Assembly (NCBI RefSeq): GCF_046630445.1
Contig: NC_092334.1
Span: forward strand, 110,851,001 to 110,915,000
Length of the DNA stretch: 64,000 bases
Reading direction: 5' to 3'
From: Rutidosis leptorrhynchoides
Lineage: Eukaryota > Streptophyta > Magnoliopsida > Asterales > Asteraceae
A model generated the notes under the pieces. It had not been told where the DNA came from. It worked only from the letters and a program-made list of their open reading frames with translations, and did no database searches. Made by a program: the position numbers and the translations under genes. Positions 36,090-49,862 of the stretch are shown here, piece by piece (positions within the stretch are counted from its first letter, which is position 1; each line of letters starts with the position of its first letter).

Positions 36090-38243
36090 TGAAGGAAGAA
36101 ATATATAGAGTAGTCACATCGGTGGCATAGATATATAAGGCAATTCTCTCAAGGGAGATAACGAGGATCATGGACTTCAAAGTAAATTTTCATTACATTT
36201 CCGAAAGGAAGACGTACGAAAGGTGTGATATTTTAACGAGAGTGAACTTCCTTATACAATGAGCGAGGAAATCTAGGATTCATCCATATTCTTAAACTTA
36301 TATGCGGACGAAAGGAAACGTGAATCTTGGACTATAAAGAATGGCCGACTCCAGGTGAGATGAATCTCCAAAAATAATTTCGTTCACCTCAAAGTATTGA
36401 ATCCTAGGATTGATGTTTACGAGGGTGTTGCGGTTGACAGCGAATATTGAGAGTAGAAACTCCTCAAACGGTCCAGTGTAATATATATCCATGATACCCA
36501 CTATAACAACAGTTGGGGTAGAAACCCACCTAGCGCCTTTTCTACAATAGGGTGACCACCGAGTGTACCCTAGAAAATTGATTTATCGGTCCGCGTTTCG
36601 GCCATGTCCAACCATAAGAGGGAAAATTTTATGAACGCGAAGACTCTCGCACAAATTTTATAAAACCGGCATCCAAAGTGGTGTAAGAGCTTCTATCAAT
36701 GAACTTAATGGTAAGTTTCATCCTTAAACGGAGGATGAGAAGAACTGTGATCCAAACACTCTGTAGAGTAATGCAAAAATTTGATAAAATAAATCAAAGG
36801 AGTTTTGAAAATGCTTTAAATGTTTGATGTGACAACATAAACGGAACGAAGTTCTTAGTAAATTTAGAAGTATGTACATCGTGTACCATTTTATATAAAA
36901 CAAATTGACTTAGTCAAACAGCTCAATAAATGAGTGGTTTTAAAATGATTTTGAAGGTATGATTTAGTGTATACTAGCCAAAATAGGTAAGGGTAAATTT
37001 ATTCATTTGAATCCATACGTACATATATGATTTTATAAATTGTATACATGATAAAATATTTCATTACTTCTATTCACCCATAAATCCGTGAGAACCACCC
37101 AATTAAACAAATGTGTAAAACTCCCGATGGTAAACAGGGTATCTGTATTTCAGAGGTTACAAGTTGAAGTAAGATCGTGAAAGATCGAGTAAATGACTTG
37201 AATCGTCATGCGACATTTAACCAACTAATGTTACGAGGTCATGAAAACCAATGAGTTAAATGTTATTTTGACAATTATCAGGACAGAAGTCCTTGGGCCA
37301 AAACCGTTCCCGATCGAAGCTGTTGCTAACAAGCGAGTTATGAAGGATAGAGCATGAGATAGATAATCTGGTTAAAACGAGCTTCTCGTATATCAACAAA
37401 TGAGATAATGAATATTTTCCCTACCCATGTAATACATCGGAATTTCTAAATGAGTAGTGTAAAAATTTTCTTTGACTCGCTTTCTATTCCTCATGTCACA
37501 ATATTGGGACTTCTTTATGAATTAACGTAATATAATCACGTTGGCCTGACGCCATTATATTTCACTAATTCATAGTTCCATTCCAATAGCACTACATAAG
37601 GTCAGGACACGCGATCAACCTCGAATTTCCACACAATTTCTCTAAAACAATTTCTTAAACAATGTGCTAAGGATAGCACAAGAGACAAAACATCATAAGT
37701 AACGAAAAGGAGTAACGATGACATAGAAATGTCTTCGAAGTACCAAAAATCTCTAAAAGTCAAGAATGACGTCTTCCGGTTCAAAAACCAAAGCACATAG
37801 GCACAACGGCACAAAGGCACGTAATATAACAAGAATGTTATATACCTAAACATAATAGCTGACATTGAAATGCCGAGCATTTAGATGTCAAGAATGACAT
37901 CTCGCGTAATATAACTCAAACGTTATATACATAACCATAATAGATGACATAGAAATGTTGAGAATTTCAGAAGTCAAGAATGACATCCCTCGGTTTTACT
38001 ACCCGAGGTGTTCTTATAAGGATAAGTTCGCATGAGTCGAAGAATACGTTTAAATCGAAATGGGAGTTCCTCCCAGATTCAGAACATAATAGAGATGTAT
38101 GTATGATAACAATATACATACCAATACGATACAAATAATCACATATAATAATATATTATAGGCCGGGCTGTAGACTAGACTCACTAATGCACCCTATTGA
38201 CTCGGGTAATGACATCAATGCAGCTTAATTCCCTACAACCAAC
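36090..38243 (-). other. element A non-gag 5' internal region
   Basis: About 2.15 kb between the primer site and pol, where gag and protease should be. No frame shows a capsid or zinc knuckle. The region has imperfect repeats of GAAGTCAAGAATGACATC with ATGACATAGAAATGTC (about 37714-38000) and alternating AT-rich leader-like sequence. Small frames (36298-36501, 37602-37880) are partly kept in element C but show no recognisable domain and are broken there. Confidence 0.7.
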
Positions 38244-38255
38244 GCTCTGATACCA
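38244..38255 (-). other. primer binding site of element A (initiator tRNA-Met)
   Basis: On the - strand TGGTATCAGAGC, the exact complement to the plant initiator tRNA-Met 3' end commonly used by chromoviruses, two bases inside the 5' LTR. Confidence 0.9.
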
Positions 38256-38257
38256 AC

Positions 38258-41200
38258 TTTAACGACTCGTCAAGGTACACTTGACGACCATCGTTATCTT
38301 GGTCCCACAGCTTGATCATAAATCTATATGAATTTAATAAATAACCTTGCATTCTTTATTTAAAAATGATTTCCTATAAAGGAACCCTACCAAAATATGT
38401 AAGTTTAGAAAAACCATACATTATTAGTTAACCAAAAGTTGACCAAAACAAAGTCAACAACATCCACTATTAAATGTATCAAAATAGAATGCAAGTTAAT
38501 GTTTAACAAAAGCTGTCATTATAAATATGCAGACTCTCTAAGCACAGCGAAAGTAATCAATCATGAACCTGAGAATAAAACATACGAGTAACTGTCAATA
38601 AAAATGTTGAGTGAATTATAGGTTTAATATTGCAAACAATATTTAATTTAAACCGTAAAAATTTATGTTTGAAAACATAAAAACTCCTTTTTGGACCACA
38701 AAATTATATGTTAGAAAACATATAAAAACATTATTCCATTTTACGTGAGCCACCTGGTAACCACTTAACCATTTATTTACCCTTTCCAAACACAATAAAT
38801 AATATACACCGAACAAGTGTATCTTCAACTAAATACGAAGTACTAAACATTCCGATTATAAATTGCTAGCGCGACTAGCTCGAAATGGGGTTGTCAAACC
38901 CGATAGATCTATCCGTAGGATTCGCGTTCACCAGTAGAAACCAGTGATTACAATTACCAGATTAGGGAATATTTTTGTTCGACTCACAATGAATAATTTA
39001 AATCAACTTCCACATGTGTTCAATATGTAAAAATAAAATGCATGTATTCTCATCCCAAAAGATTTAAAATAGAAAAATGGGACTATAACTCACCTTAAAG
39101 CAAATGAAGTAACCACACAAAAATGCGAACAGCAATGAAGTAAAGTGATCAAGTATGATCACAACGCCGACCTATAAATAAAGCAGGTCGATATAAATAA
39201 CTAACTTAGGTCAAGTCTTAGTATGATAGCTATTGTACTTGTTGCAAGTAGACATAGAACAATACTCAACATGCATCGGTTTGATCGGAACAGCGTACGG
39301 ACACACACTTTCTATTTTTAGAAAGTTTCTATTTTTAGCAAGTTTCCATTTTTGGAAAGTTTCTATTTTAGGAAAGTTTCTATTTTAGGAATGTTTCTAT
39401 TTTTAGAAAGTTTCTATTTTAGGGATGTTTCTATTTTTGAAAAGTTTCTATTTTAGGAAAGTTTCTAAATTTAGAAAGTTTCCATATTTAGAAAGTTGCT
39501 ATTTTTGGAAAGTATATAAGTTAGGAAAGTTTCCTTAATTAGAAAGTCAATAAAAGTCAACTGAAAGTCAAAGTCAATCGAAAGTCAACTCAAAAGTCAA
39601 CCTTAGTCAAACATAGTCAACGTTAATTTTAAAAGTATAAGTTATATTAATAATATAGGTTATAACGTTAATTAAAGTCATATATGTATAATTATGTCAT
39701 AACATAAGTTTAATTAAATTAAAATGAATTATTAAAGTTAACATAAGTTTAAATGATATAATTAATATAACATAAGTATTTAATTAATTAATTAAATATT
39801 AATCATAATATAAGTATTATTAATTAATAATAGATTTTAAATCATATCATAAGTATTATTAATTAATAATGAATTATTAATCATATCATAAGTTTCTAAT
39901 TATCATTATTAAATCATAAGTATTTAATAATTAAATTATAATTAAATAATAACTAAGCCTTATAATAATTAAATAATTAATTAATCCTTATTATAAGTCT
40001 TATTATAATAATCTCATAATATAATTTTAATACTTACCATAAGTATTTTTCATTAACAATAAAAGTATTATTAATCATAAGTTTAATTAAATGTTTAATT
40101 AAATCATAATTAATTAATAAATGATATAGTAAATATATATATCATAAGTCTTAAATTAAATAATTACTTTTTATATCATAAGTAATTTATTAATAATGAA
40201 ATTCATTATTTATATCATAAGTCATAATTAATAACCATAAGTTTTAATTAAAAGTTCATCGGGTCATAACTTGAGCCCCGGGAATCAGTTTTCGGCGAGT
40301 CTTATATATATCTTTGCCTAACTAACCCACCCGAAACATTAGTGTGCTCAAGAACACTCCAATAACAGCAAACAAGTCGTGACTTACAGCCATAAATCAA
40401 CTTGTAGCTTTAATCCGTTCAAAAACATGTTTTAGTCATACCGGGTGATCCGTGGCTCGGATTTCGATGATCCAAACATGAAAGTTCATCCCATCATCAA
40501 TCCTAATACACTAGTACACCCTAAAGACTCCAAAGATGATCAAAAAGTCGGACCATACCTGTACCAATTCGTTTTCACAATTTAATCTCAACAAAACACC
40601 ATTTTAAGCATAACTAGAGCTCCGGGAATCGAAATGACATGAATCCGGAGTCTAAAATTAATGTCTTGATGAGAGGAACTCATCTAAACACTTTAATTTC
40701 ACTTTTATATCAGTTATATATACAGAAAAAAATAATCAAACCGCTGTCCCGAAACAATCAAACCGAAAACATATATAATCGAGCATTTCTACGCATACAA
40801 TCAACAATATAATAACATATAAGCATCATACTATCATTATAACTTATAAAAACAGAAAAATTAAAAATCTAGGGTTAGGGTTTATACCCTAATCAAGAAT
40901 TGAAGGATATGAACGCGTAGAGAACGAGATGTAGAATCCGGAAACGACGAAAGCCCTTTGATTTGAGTGCTTGATTGAAGAAAATGATGATGTTGCTGAA
41001 TGGTGGTCGTTCTAAACAAGAAAAGGAGAAGAGAGGAATGTTAAAATGAAAGCTAGGGTTAAATTGAGGAGTATTTTTGGTGTTTTAATCAAATGAATCA
41101 CTATTTAGAAGAAATGGCAAAACCACCCCCTCCCCTTGAAAATTTTCGGCTGAAATATGATGGGTGGGCCCCAATTGTGGGCCAACTTGATGATAAGATT

Positions 41201-41601
41201 ATTTTCTTGTGGCCCAAATGCCCGAACGAAACCCGAAACGCGAAAACACGACTACGCGATTGAAAATTCGGAGAGATATTAATTACGCGACGAAAAATAT
41301 ATATAAACACTATATATAAATATATGACATTAAAATATCATATTTAAAATTATTAGGACTTAAAAATCCCAAAAGCTCGACCATTGGTTTGAAAACCGAA
41401 AAGATTCGCCGGATAGAAATCCGCGACACGTAGAAACGTATAACTTGAAATATGAATACAAATATTCATATAACACATATTAATTAATATATTATTACTA
41501 AAATAATAATATAGATCATAGAAATGACATGGCACGAATAACAATTAACGGTCGTTAAATAATTAACGGTAAAAGATAACGGAAAAAGTAGGGTCGTTAA
41601 A
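38258..41601 (-). repeat. element A right LTR (5' LTR in element sense), uninterrupted
   Basis: About 3,344 bp and uninterrupted, so it serves as the reference for the split left LTR. Sub-structure: minisatellite about 39305-39545, AAAGTCAA cluster about 39545-39625, CATAAGT-rich block about 39625-40250, TATA/telo-box 40871-40894. The outer end reads GTCGTTAAA where the inner copy has GTCGTTACA. Confidence 0.95.
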
Positions 41602-41606
41602 TAAAG

Positions 41607-41940
41607 CATCCGGTACTTTGGATGGGGCTCGTTGGGCCCGATAGATCTATCTTTAGGATTCGCGTCAATTAGGGTGTCTGTTCCCTAATTCTTAGTTTAC
41701 CAGACTTAATAAAAAGGGGCATATTCGATTTCGATAATTCAACCATATAATGTAATTTCAATTACTTGTGTCTATTTCGTAAAACAGTTATAAAAATAAC
41801 GCATATATTCTCAGTCCCAAAAATATATATTGCAAAAGCATTTAAACAGGGAGCAAATGAAACTCACCTAATGTATTTTGTAGTAAAAATACATATGACG
41901 ACACTGAATAACTGAACAATGCAGGGTTGGCCTCGGATTC
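41607..41940 (-). mobile_element. old gypsy LTR 'Z', right part
   Basis: Continues 10256-10821 after element A. It carries the phrase CCCGATAGATCTATC...GGATTCGCGT, also present in the LTRs of A and C, showing a distant relation. It runs into (TA)n at about 41,941, and beyond that I cannot follow it. Confidence 0.6.
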
Positions 41941-41952
41941 ACGAACCTATAT

Positions 41953-41991
<39 letters not shown>

Positions 41992-42251
41992 CACATAATT
42001 GTAATCGAATAAGTTTATATATATAACTTATTAATGATGTTATTTTCATATTAATAATATATTTATATTTCATATATTCCTTTTATATAATAAAAATATT
42101 TTGTTATGTTATATGTGTTAAATATATATATTTATGTATTTCATTCATTTATCCAAACAGTAGTTCTAATTATACTAAATTAATATTATTAATGATAAAA
42201 ATAATGATAATAACATTATTAATATACTTATGTTAATAATAATAGTTATAC

Positions 42252-42327
<76 letters not shown>

Positions 42328-43060
42328 GATGATAATAATACTAATTTTTATGATGGTACTAATAAGTTGTATCATTTATAATAACATTAATAATACTAAT
42401 CATATTCATAATATTGATAATGATATTAAAATGGTAAGATTAATAATATTAATATTTACTTTTAGTAATATTATTGATAATATTAATACTCTTAATAAAC
42501 ATGATAATTTAAATAATAATGATAAAAAATATTTATTAGTAATGATAATATTAATAATAATAGTTTTTGATAGTAATAACAATAATAATTATTATTTAGA
42601 ATTAATAATAATAATTCGAATTATATCATTTATCATTATCATGTTTATATCTTATCATCTTTCTAGTTTCATCTGAATTTCATAATATTATCTTTTATCA
42701 ATACTTATAATTATACTTAAGTCCATATTATACTATAAATTAAATCATACGTATTATTATATTTTATCAATATATACTTATACATATTCGTAATCATAAC
42801 CATATTCATTTTCGTGCATATTTATACATATAAACATATTAATAACAATCGTATTAATAATACTTAATAATAATTATATATTAATAAGGATAATAATAAT
42901 AGTTATATCAATAATTCAATTAAATCACAAAGTAATTATAATTTAATCATAATCTTAACAAAGTTTTAATCAAATAATAATAATAATAATAATTGTAATA
43001 ATAATAATAAAAATAATGATAATAGAAATGTAAATAAAAGTATATACCCTTTAAAAGCTT
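41941..43060. repeat. AT-rich microsatellite block
   Basis: (TA)n at about 41943-41986 and 42256-42322, then about 700 bp of irregular ATAATA/AATAAT repeats. The open frame at 42329-42676 is made of these repeats (Ile/Asn-rich) and is not a credible gene. Confidence 0.85.
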
Positions 43061-43155
43061 GTCCTAAAAAGAAATGTCACGAACCGGGCTCGAACCCCAA
43101 ACCTCTCGCATACCCGACACTACACTGAACCAGCTGGGCTGTTGCCCGATTTCTG
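43040..43155 (-). ncRNA. tRNA-derived SINE-like head (Pol III A and B boxes)
   Basis: On the - strand CAGCCCAGCTGG (43130-43141) fits the A-box TRGYNNARNNGG at 11 of 12 positions, and GGTTCGAGCCC (43086-43096) fits the B-box GGTTCGANNCC fully. The spacing is 33 bases, normal for tRNA genes and SINEs. No cloverleaf with a proper acceptor stem was found, so a SINE head is likelier than a tRNA gene. The 3' end and target duplication are not resolved. Confidence 0.45.
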
Positions 43156-43857
43156 TTTTAAATCCTTTTTAATTGATTATAACCTGTTCATCCTTCATTC
43201 CCATTTCACCTTTCTTCTTCAATTAGAACTGGACCCAATTCATATCATAATCACGACATATAATTTGAATTGAGGCTTGAAGTTTAATCATAAACGACTT
43301 GTTTTGGCTTCTCTTACTCAGCAATAAAAACACAAAAAAAGAGTAAAAAAAAAATCTTCAATAGTCGCTGAATGAAAAAAAAAATATATGGAAGAACACA
43401 AAATCGACTTTCATCATAGGGATGTTTTGAGACCTCAAATCCTTCATGAAATATTTTCTAAATCGCCATTAAAATACTTTGGAACTAACAATTTAACTGG
43501 AAACAATGTATAACTCATGAATTCGAAGGAAGAACAAACGTTTGACTTTTAAAATTCTTAACTTTGACCTGATAATTAGAACTCGATAAAAGGATTTGGG
43601 AGTTGTGACTTTGCAGATAGTTTTACTAAATATTTCCCAACAAAACTGCACTCATAGATTTTGACTATCGGTTTGAATTCCAAATATGAATAAAAAGTGA
43701 AAAGAACAGAGTTTCAAACCTCATTATTTAGTTTTCTGTTTAATCGCCCAATTAATAGAAATCAGAAAGGGTTGTAATTGATACATAGAGTATTTTGTTG
43801 ATCGTATCTGATAATGTTTGAGCAATACATCTGGTTTCTTGCAATTGATGGTCGAGC
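43156..43857. other. unassigned stretch between the SINE-like head and element C
   Basis: About 700 bp, AT-rich, with A-runs near 43325-43385. No ORF or repeat match within the window. It may be remaining old LTR sequence. Confidence 0.5.
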
Positions 43858-43862
43858 AGTAT

Positions 43863-46800
43863 TGTGATGTCCTCGTCAAAACACTTAACGGCTCCGTCAC
43901 TTGGTCCCACAGCTTGATCATAACTCTATATGAATTTAATAAATAACCTTGCATTCTTTATTTAAAAATGATTTCCTATAAAGGAAACCTACCAAAATGT
44001 GTAAGTTTAGAAAAACCATACATTATTACTTAACCAAAAGTTGACCAAAACAAAGTCAACAACATCCACTATTAAATGTATCAAAATAGAATGCAAGTTA
44101 ATGTTTAACAAAAGCTGCCATCATAAATATGCAGACTCTCTAAGCACAGCGGAAGCAATCAATCATGAACCTGAGAATAAAACATGCGAGTAACTGTCAA
44201 CAAAAATGTTGAGTGAATTATAGGTTTAATATTGTAAACAATATCTAATTTAAACCATAAAAATTTATGTTTGAAAACATAAAAACTCCTTTTTGGACCA
44301 CTAAATTATATGTTAGAAAACATATAAAAACATTATTTCATTTTTCGTGAGCCACCTGGTAACCACTTAACCATTTATTTACCCTTGCCAAACACAATAA
44401 ATAATATACACTGAACAAGTGTATCTACAACAAAATACGAAGTACTAAACATTCCGATTATAAATTGCTAGCGCGACTAGCTCGAAATGGGGTTGTCAAA
44501 CCCAATAGATCTATCCGTAGGATTCGCGTTCACCAGTAGAAACCAGTGATTACAATTACCAGATTAGGGAATATTTTTGTTCGACTCACAATGAATAATT
44601 TAAACCAACTTCCACTTGTGTCCAAAATATAAAATAAATTGCATGTATTCTCATCCCAAAAGATTTAAAATGGAAAAATGGGACTATAACTCACCTTAAT
44701 AGCAATGAAGTAACCACACAAATATGCGAACAGCAAATGAAGTAAAGTGATCAGGAATGATCACAACGCCGACCTATAAATAAAGCAGGTCGATATAATT
44801 AACTAACTTAGGTCAAGTCTTAGTATGATAGCTATTGTACATGTTGCAAGTAGACATAGAACAACACTCAACATGCATCGGTTTGATCGGAACAGCGTAC
44901 GGACACACACTTTCTATTTTTAGCAGGTTTCCATTTTTGGAAAGTTTCTATTTTTGGAAAGTTTCTATTTTAGGAAAGTTTCTATTTTAGGAAAGTTTCT
45001 ATTTTTGGAAAGTTTCCAAATTTAGAAAGTTTCCATATTCAGAAAGTTTCTATTTTTAGAAAGTTTTTAAGTTAGGAAAGTTTACTTATTTAGAAAGTCA
45101 ACAAAAGTCAACTAAAAGTCAAAGTCAACCGAACGTCAACTCAAAAGTCAACCTTGGTCAAACATAGTCAACATTAATTTTAAAAGTGTAAGTTGTAATA
45201 ATAATATAAGTTATAATGCTAATTAAAGTTAAATACGTATAATTATGTCTTAACATAAGTTTAATTAAATTAAAATGAATTAATAAAGTTAACATAAGTT
45301 TAAATGATATAACTAATATAACATAAGTATTTAATTAATTTATTAAATATAAGTCATAATATAAGTATTATTAATTAATAATAAATTTTAATCATATCAT
45401 AAGTATTATTAATTAATAATGAATTATTAATCATATCATAAGTTTCTAATTATAATTATTAAATCATAAGTATTTAATAATTAAATTATAATTAAATAAT
45501 AACTAAGCCTTATAATAATTACATAATTAATTAATCCTTATTATAAGTCTCATTATAATAATCTCATAATATAAGTTTAATACTTACCATAAGTATTTTT
45601 CATTAATAATAAAAGTATTATTAATCATAAGTTTAATTAAATGTTTAATTAAATCATAAGTAATTAATAAATGATATAATAAATATATATATCATAAGTC
45701 TTAAATTAAATTAATTACTTTTTATATCATAAGTAATTTATTAATAATGAAATTCATTACTTATATCATAAGTCAAATGTTATAATCATAAGTTTTAATT
45801 AAAAGTTCATCGGGTCATAACTTGAGCCCCGAGAATCAGTTTTCGGCGAGCCTTACATATATCTACGAATAACCAACCCACCTGACACCTTTTTGTGATC
45901 AAGAACATCCCAAGAACAGTAACCAAGTCGTGACTTACAGCCCTTAATCAGTTTGGATCTTTAATCCGCTCAAAAACGTGTTTTAGACATAACGGGTGAT
46001 CCGTGGCTCGGATTTCGATGACCCGAACATGAAAGTTTATCCCATCATCAATACTAACACACTAGTACACCCTAAAGACTCTAAAAATGGTCACAAAGTC
46101 AGACCACACCTGGTTCAATTCGTTTTTATATTTTAATCTCAATAAAACACTATTTTAATCATAACTTATGATCCGGGAATCGAAATAACATGAATCCGGA
46201 GTCTAAAATTAATGTATTGATGAGAGGAACTCATATAGATACTTTATTTTCACTTTTATATCAGTTACGCAACCAGAAATGAACGAAAAAGCTGCTGTCC
46301 CAATTCAATCAAACCGAAAACATGCAATAACGAGTGATTCTATGCATACAATCAATAATCCAACAACATACAAGCACTATACTATCATATTAAACATCAA
46401 AATTAGTAAAATTGGATAAAAATCAAAAATTTAGGGTTAGGGTTTATACCCTAATCGAGAATCAAATGACGTAGATGTGTAGAGAAGAACGCGTAGAATC
46501 CGAATATGTGAATGATTTCTTGATCCAAGTATTAATTGATGAAGATGATGATGATTGTATGTGGTGGTGGTGATGGCATAAAAGAGGAGAGGAGGAAGGA
46601 GAAGAGAAAAAAAAATGATTAGGTTAAAAATGAAAAGAAATGAGCCAATTTTTGATCATGTAATCTAATCTTTCAAAAATGGCACAATACCCCCTCCCCT
46701 TTGATATTTTCGGCTGAAATATGAAGGGTGGGCCACACTTGTGGGCCAACTTGATAAATGAAAGAAGTCTTGTGGCCCGAATGCCCGAACAAAGCCCGAA

Positions 46801-47164
46801 ACGCGAAAACACCGCTACGCGATTGATTTTTCGGAGAGATAACAACTACGTGACGAATAAAATATATAAACACTATATATAATCATATGACATCAAAATA
46901 TCATATTTAAGATAATTTGGATTTAAAAATCCCAAAAGCTTGACCGTTGGTTCGAAAACCGAAAAGATTCGCCGGATAGAAATCCGCGACACGTAGAAAC
47001 GTATAACTTAAAATATGAATACAAATATTCACATAGCACATAATAATTAATATATTATTAAAAAAATAATAATATAGGTCATAGAAATGACTTGTCACGA
47101 ATAACAGTTAACGGTCATTAAATAATTAACGGTAAAAGATAACAGAAAAAGTAGGGTCGTTATA
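43863..47164 (-). repeat. element C LTR1
   Basis: 3,302 bp. Minisatellite about 44905-45090, with one 19-base unit fewer than the other two LTRs; CATAAGT-rich block about 45175-45800; TATA/telo-box about 46434-46457. The inner end is CGTTATA. Confidence 0.93.
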
Positions 47165-49862
47165 GTACCTTCCCGTTACGGAAATTTCGTCCCAAAATTT
47201 AAGCAGGTGCAGGGGTTGACTCGGAATCTGGGAACAAATGCGGGTACTTCTGCTTCATCAGATCTTCACACTCCCAAGTGAACTCGGGACCGCGCCTGGC
47301 GTTCCATCTAACCCGGACAATAGGAATTTTACTCTGCTTCAGAGTCTTAATCTCTCGGTCCATAATTTCAACAGGTTCCTCAATAAAATGAAGTTGCTTA
47401 TCAACATGAAGTTCCTCCAGAGGAATTGTCTTATCGGCCTCGGCCAAACACCTCTTTAAATTCGACACATAAAAGAAAAAAAAACGTCGTGAACAACACT
47501 GAGTTCTTGTGGCAATTTCAAACGATAAGTCACGGGTCCAACTCTCTCAATAATCTCAAACGGTCCAACAAAACGAGGATTCAACTTTCCCCTTTTACCA
47601 AAACGTATCACGCCCTTCCAAGGTGGTACCTTTAACATAACACGATCACCGACCTGAAATTCAATATCGTTCCTTCTCTTATTGGCATAGCTCTTTTGCC
47701 GACTTCTGGCAGTTCTCAAACTTTCCTTAATCCGTACGATCTTCTCGGTAGTTTCATGAAAAGTTCCTGGACCTGTGAGTTGAGCATCCCCAACCTCATT
47801 CCAGCAGACAGGAGACCTGCACTATCTACCATACAGCATTTCAAAAGGTGCGGCTTAATACTTGCATGATAGCTGTTATTATAAGAAAATTCAGCCAGTG
47901 GTAAGTACTTATTCCAAACATTACCAAAATCAATGATGCATGCTCGTAACATGTCTTCCGACGTTTGAATGGTCCTTTCACTCCGACCATCTGACTGTGG
48001 ATGATAAGCAGTGTTCATATCCAATTTAGTTCCCAAAGCATCTTGTAAGGACTGCCAAAACCTCGATGTAAATCGACTATCTCGGTCCAAAATAACACGG
48101 GAACACCATGTCTAGAAACAATCTCCTTCAAATACAAATGAGTAAGCTTCTCCATTGAATCCGTTTCTTTAATCAGCAAAAAGTGAGCCGACTTTGTGAG
48201 TCGGTCTACAATCACCCAAATGGTATCATAGCCACCCGCAACTCTCGGTAACTTTGTAATAAAATCCATCGTAATCCCTTCTCATTTCCACTCGGGAATC
48301 TCAGGTTGCACCAAAAGTCCAGACGGTTCCTAATGTTCAGCTTTAACCTTAGCGCAGGTCAAATACTTAGCCACATACGTAACCACATCAGCTTTCAAAT
48401 TAGGCCACCAATACAGCTCCTTAATATCATGATACATCTTTCCTGAACCAGGATGAATAGAGTACCTAGACTTATGAGTCTCATCTAAAACAAGTTGTCG
48501 TAGATCACCAAACTCCGGAACCCAAAGATGTCCCGCAAAATAACGAGTACCATCGGTTCGTACATCTAACTGTTTACTCAAGCCTCGGACCTTCCCGTTA
48601 CAAAATTCTCCTCGTTCAAGGCTTCTTGTTGATCTGCAAGAATCTGCCTTGCGAGGTTTGTTCAAATGGTCATATTCAAGGCCCTAAACATACGAGGTTC
48701 AGTCCTCTCTTTATGACTTAACGTATCGGCCATAACATTGGCCTTCCCTGGATGATACAGAAGTTCGTAATCATAATCATGCAACGTCTCAACCTATCTT
48801 CGTTGCCTCATATTCAACTGTTTCTGAATAAGAATATGTTGAAGACTTTTGTGATCAGTGTACACTGTACTTTTGACCCCATAAAGATAATGTCTCCAAA
48901 CCTTAAGCACAAACACAATAGCTCTCAACTCCAAATCATGGGTTGTATAATTCTGCTCGTAGATCTTCAACTAATGTGACGCGTAAGCAATGACTTTATT
49001 TCGTTGCATCAAAACACAACCAAAGACCAGACGCGAAGCATCACAATAAATGACAAAATCGTCATTACCCTCAGGTAGTGATAATATCGGAGCGGTAGTC
49101 AACTTACTCTTCAGAGTTTGAAAAGCAGTCTCTTGTTCCTCCTTCCACTCATACTTCTTCCCCTTGTGCGTTAAAGCAGTCAGAGGTTTCGCTATATGAG
49201 AGAAATCTTGAATGAACCTTCTATAATAACCTGCCAACCCTAGAAACTGACGAATCTGAGTAGGAGTCTTCAAAATTTCCCACTTCTCAATTACGTCAAT
49301 CTTGGCAGGATCAATTTGTATTCCTTGCTTACTAACAACATGTCCAAAGAATTGAACTTCTCTTAACCAGAAAGCACACTTAGAGAACTTAGCGTACAAT
49401 TCTTCTTTCCTCAACAAATCAAGCACCAACTTCAAATGTTCTTCGTGCTCTTCATCACTCTTAGAATAAATAAGGATGTCGTCGATGAATATAATAACGA
49501 ATTTGTCTAGATAGGGTCTGCATACACGGTTCATGAGGTCCATGAACACAACAGGTGCATTTATCAATCTGAACGGCATAACAAAGAATTCGAAGTGACC
49601 ATAATGGGTACGGAAAGCGGCTTTCGGAATATCAGTTTCTTTAGCGCGTAATTGGTGATAACCGGAACGAAGATCAATCTTAGAATAAATGGACGAACCT
49701 TGAAGTTGATCGAACAGATCATCAATTCTCGGAAGAGGATAACGGTTCTTAATCGTAAGCTTGTTCAACATGCGATAATCAATACACCATTGGAATGAAC
49801 CACCTTTGTTCTTAACAAACAAAACAGAAGCTCCCTAAGGGGACAAACTGGGACGAATGAAA
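47165..49862 (-). pseudogene. element C pol remnant, internal copy 1
   Basis: Same domain order as element A: RT with [11 protein letters not shown] (48971-49822), RNase H, integrase zinc finger (48330-48665; first Cys of the LTC pair replaced by Tyr), integrase core pieces (48015-48269, 47716-48090), C-terminal SH3-like piece (47456-47719) and chromodomain-like end (47199-47468). Stops at 49835-49837, 48971-48973 and 48794-48796 are shared with copy 2. The RT N-terminus, protease and gag are missing, with the same joint as in A near 49858-49863. Confidence 0.9.

Larger units (their letters stand above)
10817..41606 (-). mobile_element. element A: Tekay-like chromovirus LTR retrotransposon (with element B inside its left LTR)
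   Basis: The flanking 5-bp duplication TAAAG lies at 10817-10821 and 41602-41606. The left LTR (3' in element sense) is 10822-12876 plus 32092-33381, and the right LTR is 38258-41601; each is about 3.34 kb. The internal region is 33382-38257. The primer site is complementary to initiator tRNA-Met and a chromodomain-like end follows integrase, both typical of the Tekay/Del branch of chromoviruses. The outer termini read TTTAACGAC...GTCGTTAAA instead of TG...CA. Only about 4.9 kb is internal, with no gag or protease. Confidence 0.9.

Noticed and set aside
37602..37880. 92-codon hydrophobic frame in the element A leader
   Set aside because: Partly present in C (51428-51667, 59608-59847) but truncated there and overlapping leader repeats; no recognisable domain, so not called as a gene.
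42329..42676. 115-codon Ile/Asn-rich frame
   Set aside because: It consists of ATAATA-type microsatellite; no normal composition or motif.
43081..43141. Functional tRNA gene
   Set aside because: Box sequences fit, but I could not fold an acceptor stem or anticodon arm; a SINE head is likelier.
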